Assembly: GCA_029858555.1 (NCBI GenBank)
Contig: JAOUEU010000007.1
Span: forward strand, 1 to 34,228
DNA from: Candidatus Zixiibacteriota bacterium
Lineage (GTDB): Bacteria > Zixibacteria > MSB-5A5 > GN15 > FEB-12
Direction: 5' to 3'
DNA: 34,228 nucleotides
The first letter of the stretch is position 1. Each line of letters opens with the position of its first letter. The notes beneath the pieces were generated by a model. It did not search any database. It saw nothing but the letters and a program-made list of their open reading frames with translations, and was not told the DNA's origin. Below are positions 25,355-34,228 of the stretch, piece after piece. The translations under genes and the position numbers were made by a program.

Positions 25355-26143
25355 TTAGGCCCTCCCCATGGCGAGAAACATCAGCTTCAATTCCTGGTCG
25401 AGATAGCCGACCGACTTTTCGAGCACGTAGGACACCATGGGCAGCGAAATCGCCATCACGACCAGCCCCACGGCAATCTTGATGGGAAATCCGACGAAGA
25501 AGACGTTCATCGTCGGCATCGTCTTGGCAATCGTGCCGAGCGCGACGTCGGTCAGAAAGAGAGTTATCATCACCGGCGCGGCAATCTTGACGGCGACGAC
25601 AAACACGTACGCCGTGTACTTGATGATCAACTCGCCGACGCCGCCGGCCATACTGACGCCACCCGCCGGGATCACCAGGTAGCTGTCCACGAACGCACTT
25701 ATCACCAGGTGGTGACCGTTGATGGTGATAAAAATCAGGGTGGCCACCAAAAACCAGAAACGTCCCAGCAGCGAAACCTGACCGGCCATTTCCGGATCGA
25801 ACTCGGTGGCAATAGCCAGACCGACCTGGTAACCGATCATCGAGCCGGCTGTCTGCACTCCATAGAAGATGATCTGGAAAAACAGACCGATGACGAAACC
25901 GACCATTATCTCCTTGAGCGCCAGCCCGGCTAACTGCCACAGCGATTGCACCTCGGGCAACTCGACCGGCTGCAGGACGCTGACAAGGATCAGCGCCAGC
26001 AGTATCATCAGGCCGATCTTGACCAGGTTCGGAAACGAGTTATGACTCCAGACCGGGGCAATCAGAAAGATCCCGGACAGACGCAGAACGATTACGAGAA
26101 GTAACTGGAGTTTGTCGGCGGTATAGTTGATGAATTCGAACAA
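25355..26143 (-). CDS. fliR: FliR flagellar export protein
   Basis: LRLSGIFLIAPVWSHNSFPNLVKIGLMILLALIL, LALKEIMVGFVIGLFFQIIFYGVQTAGSMIGYQVGLAIA. Confidence 0.96.
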   Translation of the reverse strand: MFEFINYTADKLQLLLVIVLRLSGIFLIAPVWSHNSFPNLVKIGLMILLALILVSVLQPVELPEVQSLWQLAGLALKEIMVGFVIGLFFQIIFYGVQTAGSMIGYQVGLAIATEFDPEMAGQVSLLGRFWFLVATLIFITINGHHLVISAFVDSYLVIPAGGVSMAGGVGELIIKYTAYVFVVAVKIAAPVMITLFLTDVALGTIAKTMPTMNVFFVGFPIKIAVGLVVMAISLPMVSYVLEKSVGYLDQELKLMFLAMGRA

Positions 26144-26184
26144 CGTTCCAATTCCTATAATTAGGGTTAATCGACTTTTACCTA

Positions 26185-26202
26185 TTTCAAACCGTGTGCC
26201 AG
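26185..26202 (-). promoter_or_regulatory. Candidate sigma-54 promoter upstream of fliR
   Basis: Minus strand CTGGCACACGGTTTGAAA: perfect CTGGCAC -24 element, GG-N10-GA spacing with TTGA at -12; inside the 217-bp fliQ-fliR gap, about 42 nt from the fliR ATG. Confidence 0.5.
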
Positions 26203-26360
26203 AATGAAACAGTTCTAAGGATTTCTTAACGGGTTGACTGACAAGGCCTTAGAAGAGGCCCCGAGAATGAGCGCCGCGATTGGTCAGCGGCCTGAGGAAA
26301 AATTTACCAGCGTTGTGGGAAAATCGTTCAATTGACCACTTGGCAAGCATCGTTGCTTCC

Positions 26361-26630
26361 CTACCCGGCCAGCTGCGGAATCATCTCGAACAGGTGGCGC
26401 GTAAAATCGGTGGCCATATTGATCATCCATGGCAGAAAGATTAACAAAGCCAGCGCCATGGCGAGAATCTTGGGGACGAAGGTTAGCGTCATCTCGTTGA
26501 TCTGGGTGACAGCCTGGAAGATGGAGATAGCCAGGCCGACGATCAGCCCGAACAACAACATGGGTCCGGCAATCATGACGGTCAGAATCAAGGCCTCGCG
26601 CCCTATCGAAACAACCATCTGCGGTGTCAT
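26361..26630 (-). CDS. fliQ: FliQ flagellar export protein
   Basis: 89 aa: MTPQMVVSIGREALILTVMIAGPMLLFGLIVGLAISIFQAVTQINEMTLTFVPKILAM. Confidence 0.97.
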   Translation of the reverse strand: MTPQMVVSIGREALILTVMIAGPMLLFGLIVGLAISIFQAVTQINEMTLTFVPKILAMALALLIFLPWMINMATDFTRHLFEMIPQLAG

Positions 26631-26645
26631 TTTTCGACTCCCTTA

Positions 26646-27398
26646 CTATACGTGAAATGATTCCACCAGCGACTTGACCAGCAAGTACCAGCCGTCAACC
26701 AACACGAAAAGCAGTATCTTGAACGGCAGCGATACGATGATCGGCGGCAGCATCATCATACCCATCGACATTAACACCGAGGCCACCACCATGTCTATCA
26801 CCAGGAAGGGCACGAACAGCACAAAGGCTATCTGGAAGGCCGTGCGCAGCTCGGAGATGACGAATCCCGGGACGAGCACGTGCAGGGGAATATCATCGGC
26901 GTTTTGCGGCTGCTCTATCTTGGCGATGTTGACGAAGAGGGCCAGGTCTTTTTCCCTGGTCTGAGCCAGCATGAATTTCCGAAACGGCGCTACGGCCGTG
27001 TCAAACGCCTCCTCCTTGCTGATCTGTTGGTCCAGATACGGCTTGATGCCCTCGTTGTATGATTTGTTGATGACGGGTGACATGACGAAAAAGGTCAGTA
27101 TCAGTGCCAGCGCCAGAAGCAACTGGTTGGGCGGCATTTGGTGAATGCCCATGGCCTGCCGCAGAAAAGAAAAGACGACCGTGAAGCGCACGAACGATGT
27201 CACCATTATGATAATCGACGGCGCCAGCGCCAGGACGGTCAACAGGACAACTATCTGCAGCGTTGTTGACAAATCCGCCGGCTCGGTGGCTTCACCGACC
27301 TGCACGGATACCTTGGGCAGGGTTTGCGCGCCCAGATCCCCAGTTAAGAGCAAGATGGCGCCAAGCGCCTGAGAGATTTTACCGGCTGATGCTTTCAT
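26646..27398 (-). CDS. fliP: FliP flagellar export protein
   Basis: VLLTVLALAPSIIIMVTSFVRFTVVFSFLRQAMGIHQMPPNQLLLALALILTFFVM; IDMVVASVLMSMGMMMLPPIIVSLPFKILLFVLVDGW. Confidence 0.98.
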   Translation of the reverse strand: MKASAGKISQALGAILLLTGDLGAQTLPKVSVQVGEATEPADLSTTLQIVVLLTVLALAPSIIIMVTSFVRFTVVFSFLRQAMGIHQMPPNQLLLALALILTFFVMSPVINKSYNEGIKPYLDQQISKEEAFDTAVAPFRKFMLAQTREKDLALFVNIAKIEQPQNADDIPLHVLVPGFVISELRTAFQIAFVLFVPFLVIDMVVASVLMSMGMMMLPPIIVSLPFKILLFVLVDGWYLLVKSLVESFHV

Positions 27399-27466
27399 AT
27401 CCTATATGCTTCTGCAGTCAAATCGCAACGTCCCTGTCGCGAATCTGATGTTTCGGACCGTGCCGT

Positions 27467-28057
27467 TCACTCATGCCTGCCGGCCAGAGCCGCCCGATTC
27501 CGTGTCAGGCTCAGGCTTCTCATCTTCTGTGAAGCGGCGCTTAACATTCTTCTAAAACTGTAGTTTTCCTTTTCGACATTTTCACGAGCCGTGATCTCGG
27601 CGGTCTGGTTCGCATCCAGCTCGGCCAGCACCGATATGGCGCCGTCCGTGATACCCACCAGTACCGCCTTGTCGGCCACTCGAATGAGCGAGACGGTCTT
27701 TTTGGGACCGACGTAGGTCGTCTCCAGCACTTCCAGCACGCTGTTTCGGCGGTTACCTGCATAGCGCCGCCCCATGGTCCTTTTGAGCAGGAATATTCCC
27801 ACGTAGATGCACAGGACAACGACTACCAGGGCACTGAGCATTTTGAGCAGCGAGGGCAAGGCCGAGGTTGCCATCGCCGACGAAAGGTCACTCTCTGTCA
27901 CTTCCGTCTGCCCCTGGCCTTCCTGCAAGACGGACGCCGCCGTTCGGTCGGCCGTCACCGGGTCGGTGTTTATAAACAGCAACCCCATAAACGCCAGACC
28001 GAGAATGGCGGCCACGGCCGCAATTCGCCTGCGGTTCGCCTTATTGCTGTTCGGCAA
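27467..28057 (-). CDS. fliO: FliO flagellar biosynthetic protein
   Basis: TM segment followed by LEVLETTYVGPKKTVSLIRVADKAVLVGITDGAISVLAEL; position between fliN and fliP. Confidence 0.88.
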   Translation of the reverse strand: MPNSNKANRRRIAAVAAILGLAFMGLLFINTDPVTADRTAASVLQEGQGQTEVTESDLSSAMATSALPSLLKMLSALVVVVLCIYVGIFLLKRTMGRRYAGNRRNSVLEVLETTYVGPKKTVSLIRVADKAVLVGITDGAISVLAELDANQTAEITARENVEKENYSFRRMLSAASQKMRSLSLTRNRAALAGRHE

Positions 28058-28724
28058 TGCTTCTCAGCCTTTCTTCCGGCGTCATCAGTTGGGTGATGCG
28101 TACCCCAAAGTTTTCGTCGATGACAACTACCTCACCTTTGGCGACGGCCTTGTAGTTGACGAGGACATCAACCGGCTCGCCGGCCAGTTTACTGAGTTCG
28201 ACCACTGACCCGGGCCCCAGCGCCAATATATCCGAGATCGACAACCGGGTACGCCCCAGTTCGATTGACACCGGCAGGTTGACGTCCATCAAAAGATCGA
28301 TATTGCGCGGTGTCGGCCTCTCGGCCGGTTCCGATAGATGCTGAAATTCCGCCCGAGAAGCCCTGGCCGAACCGAAGTTGATCTCCTCGGGGGAGGTCTG
28401 CGGGCTCTCCTCGGGAAGGTCCTCGAGCATCGCCAGCATCTCGGCATCGGCGTCCGACACATCCTGTCCGGTCGCGGCGGAAAGACTCGACCCGTCAGCA
28501 GCATCGACGGCCGAAGGACCCGGCTCGGAAGGCGCTTTGTCTATCGCCGCCTCACGGGCACCGGTAGGCGTGCCCGCCGGGGACTGAGTGAAAGCAGCCT
28601 CGTTTGACTGATCTGCCCTGGGGCCGGGCGGAGCTTCTCGCCCGGGGGAGACATCGCCTTGCTGATGGTCGACATTCTCCTCCTGCCGGTCCTTCGCCTG
28701 CTGCAGATCTTTTTCGTCTGTCAT
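28041..28724 (-). CDS. fliN: FliN flagellar motor switch protein
   Basis: C-terminal SpoA domain: LLMDVNLPVSIELGRTRLSISDILALGPGSVVELSKLAGEPVDVLVNYKAVAKGEVVVIDENFGVRIT. Confidence 0.95.
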   Translation of the reverse strand: MTDEKDLQQAKDRQEENVDHQQGDVSPGREAPPGPRADQSNEAAFTQSPAGTPTGAREAAIDKAPSEPGPSAVDAADGSSLSAATGQDVSDADAEMLAMLEDLPEESPQTSPEEINFGSARASRAEFQHLSEPAERPTPRNIDLLMDVNLPVSIELGRTRLSISDILALGPGSVVELSKLAGEPVDVLVNYKAVAKGEVVVIDENFGVRITQLMTPEERLRSIAEQQ

Positions 28725-28727
28725 ATG

Positions 28728-29723
28728 TCAATTCTCCTCTAAAAGGCCTTCGCAAACCCTGATGACCTGGAATGATTTCTTCTTACCGGTAAGGCCCGGC
28801 TTGGCTACATACTTCTTGCGTTTGTTGACAAAAATATCCATCGGCTGGTTGATCTTTTTCTCCGAGGGGATAATGTCACCGATTTTCAACTGCAGGAAGT
28901 CCTTCATCTTAATGTCGGTGTTGAGCAGGACCGCCGAAAGTTCGGCAGAGACGGACTGCAGGTTCCGCACGTTCACCGACCGGTCGGCTTCAAGATTCTT
29001 TTTCTTAGTGGCGTCAATCCAGTTCTGTCCGGAAAGCTTGGTGATGACCGGTTCCAGGGCCACGTACGGATAACAGACGGTCAATAGCCCCGTCGATTGA
29101 AACAGTTTGATCTGAAAGGAGACAACCACCACGGTCTCACCGGGGGGCACAATCTGTATGAACTGGGGATTAGTCTCGAAACTCTTTTGCTCAACCTCTA
29201 TTTTGATTATGTTTTCCCACGATTTCTCGAGATCATGATACAGCTCATTGGCCAGGCGAAGCATCACCGACCTCTCGATACCGGTCAACTCCCGCTCCGT
29301 CTCCAGGATTTTCCCGTTGCCGCCGAACATGCGGTCTATCAGGGCAAAGGTCAGGGTAGGATTATAGTCAGCCAGGCAGGCCGCGTCGAGCGGAGGAGCT
29401 GCAAAAGTGTAGGTGCACGACGGTGTGACCAGCGACATGATAAACTCCGAGTATGTAATCTGGTCGACCGACACCAGGTCCACATCGACAATCGTCCTGA
29501 GGATGGCCGATAAGGAGGAAGCGTATTGGCCGGCGAAGTTGTCGTGCATGTTTTCAAGAGTCCGGATCTGGTCCTTGGACACCCGGTTGGGATGTTTGAA
29601 ATCATAGGTGATCACCGAGCGCAGCTTATCGCCGTTACTTTTCTCCTCGGCGGGCTGGTCCTCACCCGACGATACCGTCGTCAGGAGGGCGTCTATCTCG
29701 TCCTGTGAAAGAATCTTTGCCAC
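28728..29723 (-). CDS. fliM: FliM flagellar motor switch protein
   Basis: MAKILSQDEIDALLTTVSSGE, YDFKHPNRVSKDQIRTLENMHDNFA. Confidence 0.97.
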   Translation of the reverse strand: MAKILSQDEIDALLTTVSSGEDQPAEEKSNGDKLRSVITYDFKHPNRVSKDQIRTLENMHDNFAGQYASSLSAILRTIVDVDLVSVDQITYSEFIMSLVTPSCTYTFAAPPLDAACLADYNPTLTFALIDRMFGGNGKILETERELTGIERSVMLRLANELYHDLEKSWENIIKIEVEQKSFETNPQFIQIVPPGETVVVVSFQIKLFQSTGLLTVCYPYVALEPVITKLSGQNWIDATKKKNLEADRSVNVRNLQSVSAELSAVLLNTDIKMKDFLQLKIGDIIPSEKKINQPMDIFVNKRKKYVAKPGLTGKKKSFQVIRVCEGLLEEN

Positions 29724-29735
29724 TTTCTGAAATCC

Positions 29736-30338
29736 TTATTGCAGCACAAAATCAGTGTAATAAACGCCGGCCAGGTCGTCCGTCCTCATGAGTTGACCGA
29801 TTCGCTTCTTGATCTGGAAACGTACCACCTCTTTTTGCTTGGCGTCGGTCAGCTGAGCAATCGTCTTGGACGACAGAATCGTAATCAGAGCGTCCCGGAT
29901 GATCGGCTCTCGCTCCTCGAATTGGGCGACCAGTTTGGCCGATTCGAGCTCAAAACCGAAAGACACCGAAAGGAAACGCGAGCCGCCGGTTCCGGCCGGG
30001 TTTATGACGATGTCCTGAATCGAGTAGATGTAGGATTCGTCTTTGCCCCCACTTTTTCGGTCGCCGGTCGGTTTATTGGGTTCTTTCTTGGGCTTTTCCT
30101 CTTTCTGCTGCTGGGATTGCGCGACCCGGGTCGGTCCCGAGTCGTCCTCAGCGGAGCCCGACATCAGCGGTTTGATGACAAAGGCCGTCAGAGCGATCCC
30201 TATGACAACCGCCCCCAAACCGACGCCGCCAAAGAGAAACAGCCGTCGGCGCCCCGCTTTGACCGGGGTCGCCTTGGGTGTCTCTTCAACGCCGGTATCG
30301 TCCGATTCGATCATCGTCTTCTCGTCTTCATTGGCCAT
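29736..30338 (-). CDS. fliL: FliL flagellar basal body-associated protein
   Basis: Single TM (LFLFGGVGLGAVVIGIALTAFVI) and IVINPAGTGGSRFLSVSFGFEL..REPIIRDALITILSSKT. Confidence 0.93.
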   Translation of the reverse strand: MANEDEKTMIESDDTGVEETPKATPVKAGRRRLFLFGGVGLGAVVIGIALTAFVIKPLMSGSAEDDSGPTRVAQSQQQKEEKPKKEPNKPTGDRKSGGKDESYIYSIQDIVINPAGTGGSRFLSVSFGFELESAKLVAQFEEREPIIRDALITILSSKTIAQLTDAKQKEVVRFQIKKRIGQLMRTDDLAGVYYTDFVLQ

Positions 30339-30340
30339 TG

Positions 30341-30565
30341 CTAAACCCCTTCAGGATTTGCGGCGGTATCCGCGCGCTGCACACGGATACCGCACATTCT
30401 CTTGAATGCCGCCACCCTCGCGATGATGTCATCGATGGATTCCTTCACCATTATCTTCTTGCCGGTGGTCAGCGAAACAATGGTATCGGGACTGGCCTCG
30501 ACGAACTCAATGAGATCGGCGTTGAGGACCAGCAGGGAATCGTTTAAACGGGTGACTTTTATCAT
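30341..30565 (-). CDS. flbD: FlbD family flagellar protein
   Basis: MIKVTRLNDSLLVLNADLIEFVEASPDTIVSLTTGKKIMVKESIDDIIARVAAFKR. Confidence 0.92.
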   Translation of the reverse strand: MIKVTRLNDSLLVLNADLIEFVEASPDTIVSLTTGKKIMVKESIDDIIARVAAFKRMCGIRVQRADTAANPEGV

Positions 30566-30569
30566 CTAA

Positions 30570-32522
30570 TTATCTCTTTATGTTTACCAGTTCATCGAGC
30601 ATGTTGTCGGAGGTGGTGATAATCCGGGCATTCGCCTGGAAACCGCGCTGGGCCGTGATCATGCTGGTAAACTCCTGAGCGATGTCGACAGCCGACGATT
30701 CCAGGGCGCCGGATGATATTCTGGCGGCTACGGTTGAGCCGGCTACACCTTCCACCGCTTCACCGGAGTTGGCCGACGGCTGATACATCGACTTGCCGGC
30801 TTTCCTGAGTCCGGCCTGGTTGGAGAAGTCCGCCAGGAGTATCTGCGCCAGGACGCGCGTGACACCGTTGGAGAATATGCCGGAGATGTTGCCGGCCTCG
30901 TCAATGGCAATCTTTTCCAGAATTCCCAACCCGTAGCCATCCTGGGCTACTATGGAAGCCGTGTGTCTGCCCGACGCGAACCCGGTCAAACCGTTGAAAT
31001 TGCCCGGGGTGCCCGCGTCCAGAGTTATGCTGAGGTTATCGGCTCCGTTATTGGGGTCGATGATCACAGCGGTAGCGCCGCCGTTGTAGTCAAAGCTCCT
31101 CAGCGAGCCGTCCGAATCAAACAGAACGTAGCCGCTCCCTCCGGTAGTCACCGTCTCGTTACCCAGGGTCGAAGCGTTCCATTCCCACCGGTTGTCAATT
31201 ATCGACTTGAAGAACTCAATGGTAAAGGTGTGCTTGGCACCCTGCGAGTCAAACACGTTAATGGACGTTGAATGGGTCGTGGCGGCGGTCTCGATAACCA
31301 GTTCGTTACCCACGGTTGTGGCCGCCAAGCCGGCCGAACCGGCGCTGATCTCCACACCGCCTTCGCCCAGCCCGCTTAAGCCCGTGGCCAGACCAGTATT
31401 GTCATCAATGACTAAATCCAGAGTCGTCGTCACAGGCCCGGCCGCCGGACCGCTGCCGCGCGAAGGGACAAAGGTATCGGTAGCCACAAACGTGGCGTCA
31501 TTACCGCCGGCCGAAACGAACGTATTGCCCGCCCCGGGTGCAACGCCGAATACGAGGTTGACGATATTGCCGGCCACCGCGTCGTTCGACTGAAAGTTAT
31601 AGACAGCATCCGAGCCGGCCTTGTCCCGCGTGATTTGCATCTCGCCACCCGCCGTCAGCGTCGCCGTCACTCCGGCGATCTGATTGATGCCATTGAGCAG
31701 GTCTTCGACAGTCGAGGTCCCGCTCAGGCCGGTGATATTCTCGGTGCGTGAGCCGTCAATGGTCAATGAAAAATCGAAGACGGTGATACCCAGACCGCCT
31801 GCCCCCAGACTGGTGCCAAGCGTGAGAGCGGGCACGCCGCCGATAAAGGTGCCCCGCGTCGCCTGGTTGCCTACGATGTCAATGGTGTGAATACCGCCGA
31901 CGCCGTTGAGAGCCGTGCCGGAAACATTAAACACGTTTGACGTGCCGGCGTGGACCAGTCGGGCGATGGAGTCGGTAGCCGAGGCATCAATGTTGTTGGC
32001 CAATGTCACTACTTCGGTGGCTCTGGCCGGGTCCTGCTGTCCGAACGGCAGGGTGATGGTTCCGATAGTGGCCAGCGATGGAATGTTGCCCGAGGAGTCA
32101 GCCATCTTACCCAGCACAAAAAGTCCCGTAGCCGGGTCCACCAGGCTGGAGTTAGCGTCGAAGCCAAAGGCGCCCGCTCTAGTGTAGAACTTGTTGTCGT
32201 TGGCGTCTCCCAGAATGAAAAATCCGGAACCCTGAATGGCCAGGTCGGTGATCTGGCCGGTTGTCTCCAGCCCACCCTGTTGAAACATGGTATCAATAGC
32301 CGCTACCTGCATGCCCAGACCGAGCTGCAGCGGATTGGTGCCGCCGGATACAGCCGACGGCCGGCCGGCCCCTCTGAAAGTCTGGACCAGCGCCTCCTGA
32401 AAATTCACCCGGCTTGCTTTGAAACCAATAGTGTTGATGTTCGCGATGTTGTTACCTATCACGTTCATCTTCGTCTGGTGGTTTTTCAAGCCAGATACAC
32501 CTGCGAACAATGATGCCATCAT
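30570..32522 (-). CDS. flgE: Flagellar hook protein FlgE
   Basis: SLFAGVSGLKNHQTKMNVIGNNIANINTIGFKASRVNFQEAL N-terminus; SSGALESSAVDIAQEFTSMITAQRGFQANARIITTSDNMLDELVNIKR C-terminus. Confidence 0.96.
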   Translation of the reverse strand: MMASLFAGVSGLKNHQTKMNVIGNNIANINTIGFKASRVNFQEALVQTFRGAGRPSAVSGGTNPLQLGLGMQVAAIDTMFQQGGLETTGQITDLAIQGSGFFILGDANDNKFYTRAGAFGFDANSSLVDPATGLFVLGKMADSSGNIPSLATIGTITLPFGQQDPARATEVVTLANNIDASATDSIARLVHAGTSNVFNVSGTALNGVGGIHTIDIVGNQATRGTFIGGVPALTLGTSLGAGGLGITVFDFSLTIDGSRTENITGLSGTSTVEDLLNGINQIAGVTATLTAGGEMQITRDKAGSDAVYNFQSNDAVAGNIVNLVFGVAPGAGNTFVSAGGNDATFVATDTFVPSRGSGPAAGPVTTTLDLVIDDNTGLATGLSGLGEGGVEISAGSAGLAATTVGNELVIETAATTHSTSINVFDSQGAKHTFTIEFFKSIIDNRWEWNASTLGNETVTTGGSGYVLFDSDGSLRSFDYNGGATAVIIDPNNGADNLSITLDAGTPGNFNGLTGFASGRHTASIVAQDGYGLGILEKIAIDEAGNISGIFSNGVTRVLAQILLADFSNQAGLRKAGKSMYQPSANSGEAVEGVAGSTVAARISSGALESSAVDIAQEFTSMITAQRGFQANARIITTSDNMLDELVNIKR

Positions 32523-32550
32523 GGTTTAGTGCCCTCCATGCATTATGGCA

Positions 32551-32580
32551 GGGTTTCTCCATCGCGATGGAGACCAACCC
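32551..32580 (-). repeat. Palindrome/hairpin upstream of flgE
   Basis: TCTCCATCG|CGATGGAGA is a perfect 18-bp palindrome (32556-32573), flanked by GGGTT...AACCC outer arms with a 2-nt bulge. Confidence 0.6.
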
Positions 32581-32620
32581 CGTTTTACGTTACTGTTGTA
32601 TGTGCTTTTCATCTTTCATC

Positions 32621-33025
32621 CTATATGATCACGGCCGAATCAATCGCCGTGACAACTCCTTCGCGCAGACGCTGAGGATCGAACACCGTCACCACCGTAC
32701 GCTCCTTGACCGATACGACAAAGGCCGCGTTGTCCGAGAGTATCAGCGTATCCCTGGAACCCTTGCTCTGTGCCTTGTCAATAGCGTCGACGATGCGATT
32801 GAGGTGCCCTTCCGACAGCTCGATGCCACGCGAGTAAAGACGCTCCTGAGCGTGCTTGGAGAAGGTCACGTTTCTCTGGCTGGCCAGCTCGCGTGAGAAC
32901 ATGTCTTTGAAAGACTCGCCCTCGATCTTATCGCGTCCGACGGCCTTTAATCCACGGTTGGCGATCTCGATGAGATCGATGGGCCTTTGATAGTTGTTAA
33001 TCTTGACGCTACTGTTTGCGCTCAT
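32621..33025 (-). CDS. TIGR02530-type flagellar operon protein
   Basis: SFKDMFSRELASQRNVTFSKHAQERLYSRGIELSEGHLNRIVDAIDKAQSKGSRDTLILSDNAAFVVSVKERTVVTVFD; between flgD and flgE. Confidence 0.88.
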   Translation of the reverse strand: MSANSSVKINNYQRPIDLIEIANRGLKAVGRDKIEGESFKDMFSRELASQRNVTFSKHAQERLYSRGIELSEGHLNRIVDAIDKAQSKGSRDTLILSDNAAFVVSVKERTVVTVFDPQRLREGVVTAIDSAVII

Positions 33026-33036
33026 GGCCCTTGCCC

Positions 33037-33759
33037 TTAACCTTCATCCTCGCGCCCGTCGTCGCCTTCGGTGCCCGTAAAGGCCCCGGGTTCGCCGATA
33101 GCGATGACGTCAGAAATTGGAATTTCGACACCCTGTACCTTCAAAAAAGCGATGCCGTCGCGGTACACGACTGATTCCACGCGACCGGCCAGAGCCAGGC
33201 TTGGCGTGAAGGTCACCCCGGAGGCGGCCGTAGCGGTGGCTTCAACAGTGTAGTAACCGTCCGCCACCAGATTACCCGTCCGATCCCTGCCGTCCCAGGA
33301 AATAGTGTCCGCTCCCGGAAGCAAATCTTCTTTGTTAAGAACGGCCACGACGGTGCCGTCGGTGCTCCGGATAGTGAATTGGACGTCTTTTGCAGCCTGG
33401 TCGAGAGTAAATGATATCGTTGACGAGTTCCCCTGATCGACGTAGACGCCATTGTACTCCGCCCTGACATCCTTGCCGATCATACCGGCGGCCATGGTAT
33501 TATTGAGCGACTGCATCTGCAAAAAGCTCAACTGGTTGGCTTCCTCGAGACCGCTGGCGATGTTGTTCATCTGCTCCAGGGAAGAAAACTGGGCCAACTG
33601 GGCGATAAAATCCTCATCGTCCATCGGCTCCAGCGGATCCTGATACTGCATCTTGGTGACCAGTAACTGCAGAAAGTCGTCCTTCCCCAGAGTCCGCATG
33701 CTTTCTGCCGTCTTCTGAGTCCCGTTCGGGTCGGTGGCAATCGGTGATATATAAGACAT
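33037..33759 (-). CDS. flgD: FlgD hook assembly scaffold protein
   Basis: LGKDDFLQLLVTKMQYQDPLEPMDDEDFIAQLAQFSSLEQMNNI. Confidence 0.96.
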   Translation of the reverse strand: MSYISPIATDPNGTQKTAESMRTLGKDDFLQLLVTKMQYQDPLEPMDDEDFIAQLAQFSSLEQMNNIASGLEEANQLSFLQMQSLNNTMAAGMIGKDVRAEYNGVYVDQGNSSTISFTLDQAAKDVQFTIRSTDGTVVAVLNKEDLLPGADTISWDGRDRTGNLVADGYYTVEATATAASGVTFTPSLALAGRVESVVYRDGIAFLKVQGVEIPISDVIAIGEPGAFTGTEGDDGREDEG

Positions 33760-33771
33760 AATTCGTAGCTC

Positions 33772-34228
33772 CTACGCCAGGAGGTTTACGCCGCTCTCCC
33801 CTACGTAAGTCCGGGGAGCCTGATAGATACTCGGGGTAATTATGGCGCTTTCGGCGTCTGTTTCATTCCCACGCATCAGGATGGCAGCACGATTTCGCTG
33901 CGACCACAGCATCCGGCGCTCAAACTGGCCGCTTTCGGCGCCGCTGCCGCCTACTTCTACTTCTATTTTTTCAAGGTTAATGTCCGCCCGGGCCAACTGC
34001 TCGACCAGAGTGTCCAGGTTTCTTTCGATTAGCATTTTAGCCTGCACGCTGTCCACAACCACTCTTGCCACCAGCGTATCGTGACGCATGAGCAGGTTCA
34101 GACGGGCCGGGCCAAGATGTTCCGGCTCGATTTTCAACATTATCGACTGGCTGTGCGGACGTGACGCCGCCTGGAAAGTCTCCGGCAGAGAAATGCGGAC
34201 GGGCCGCGCGCTGAACCTCTCTGTGGAT
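33772..34228 (-). CDS. fliK: FliK flagellar hook-length control protein, C-terminal part (5' end beyond window)
   Basis: Open frame continues past the ORF-track start to the window edge: ...VRISLPETFQAASRPHSQSIMLKIEPEHLGPARLNLLMRHDTLVARVVVDSVQAKMLIERNLDTLVEQLARADINLEKIEVEV (Flg_hook domain). Confidence 0.9.
   Translation of the reverse strand, partial: STERFSARPVRISLPETFQAASRPHSQSIMLKIEPEHLGPARLNLLMRHDTLVARVVVDSVQAKMLIERNLDTLVEQLARADINLEKIEVEVGGSGAESGQFERRMLWSQRNRAAILMRGNETDAESAIITPSIYQAPRTYVGESGVNLLA

Noticed and set aside
25341-25940. 199-aa minus-strand ORF
   Set aside because: Out-of-frame overlap of fliR; fliR frame has the clear protein signature.
1-34228. CRISPR array, integrase, transposase or prophage genes
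   Set aside because: None seen: no regularly spaced direct repeats and no recognisable recombinase motifs in the ORF translations.

Overview
The window is almost entirely minus-strand coding. About 8.7-34.2 kb is a large flagellar/motility locus. Read in transcription order from the right edge it runs: fliK(partial)-flgD-TIGR02530 protein-flgE-flbD-fliL-fliM-fliN-fliO-fliP-fliQ-fliR-flhB-flhA-flhF-flhG-fliA(sigma-28)-two small ORFs-DUF2225 protein-three PilZ proteins-exported protein-two histidine-kinase-like proteins-CheY-like/unknown/CheY/CheY-FapA(DUF342). A tRNA-Ser(GCT) with a good sigma-70-like promoter separates this from a second block at 1-8.1 kb. That block holds a 1387-aa Ser/Thr kinase-TPR-GAF-AAA+(sigma-54 activator)-Fis protein, a 76-aa secreted peptide, a DeoR/WYL-like HTH regulator, a papain-like (C1) protein, a diaminopropionate ammonia-lyase-like PLP enzyme and a partial methyltransferase. 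The most interesting signal is a possible self-contained sigma-54 circuit. The giant kinase/TPR/sigma-54 activator and the short secreted peptide each have a plausible -24/-12 promoter, and each has TGCC-N7-GGCA palindromes at enhancer-like distances upstream. Other points of interest are a papain-like protein whose catalytic His position reads Gln, an FlhF with eroded GTPase motifs beside an FlhG lacking the DQAxxLR activator motif, a kinase pair whose ATP-binding motifs are degraded or absent, an FlhB with NPTE instead of NPTH, an internal sigma-54-like promoter before fliR, and a long palindrome before flgE. All family calls come from reading motifs by eye; no database search was run.
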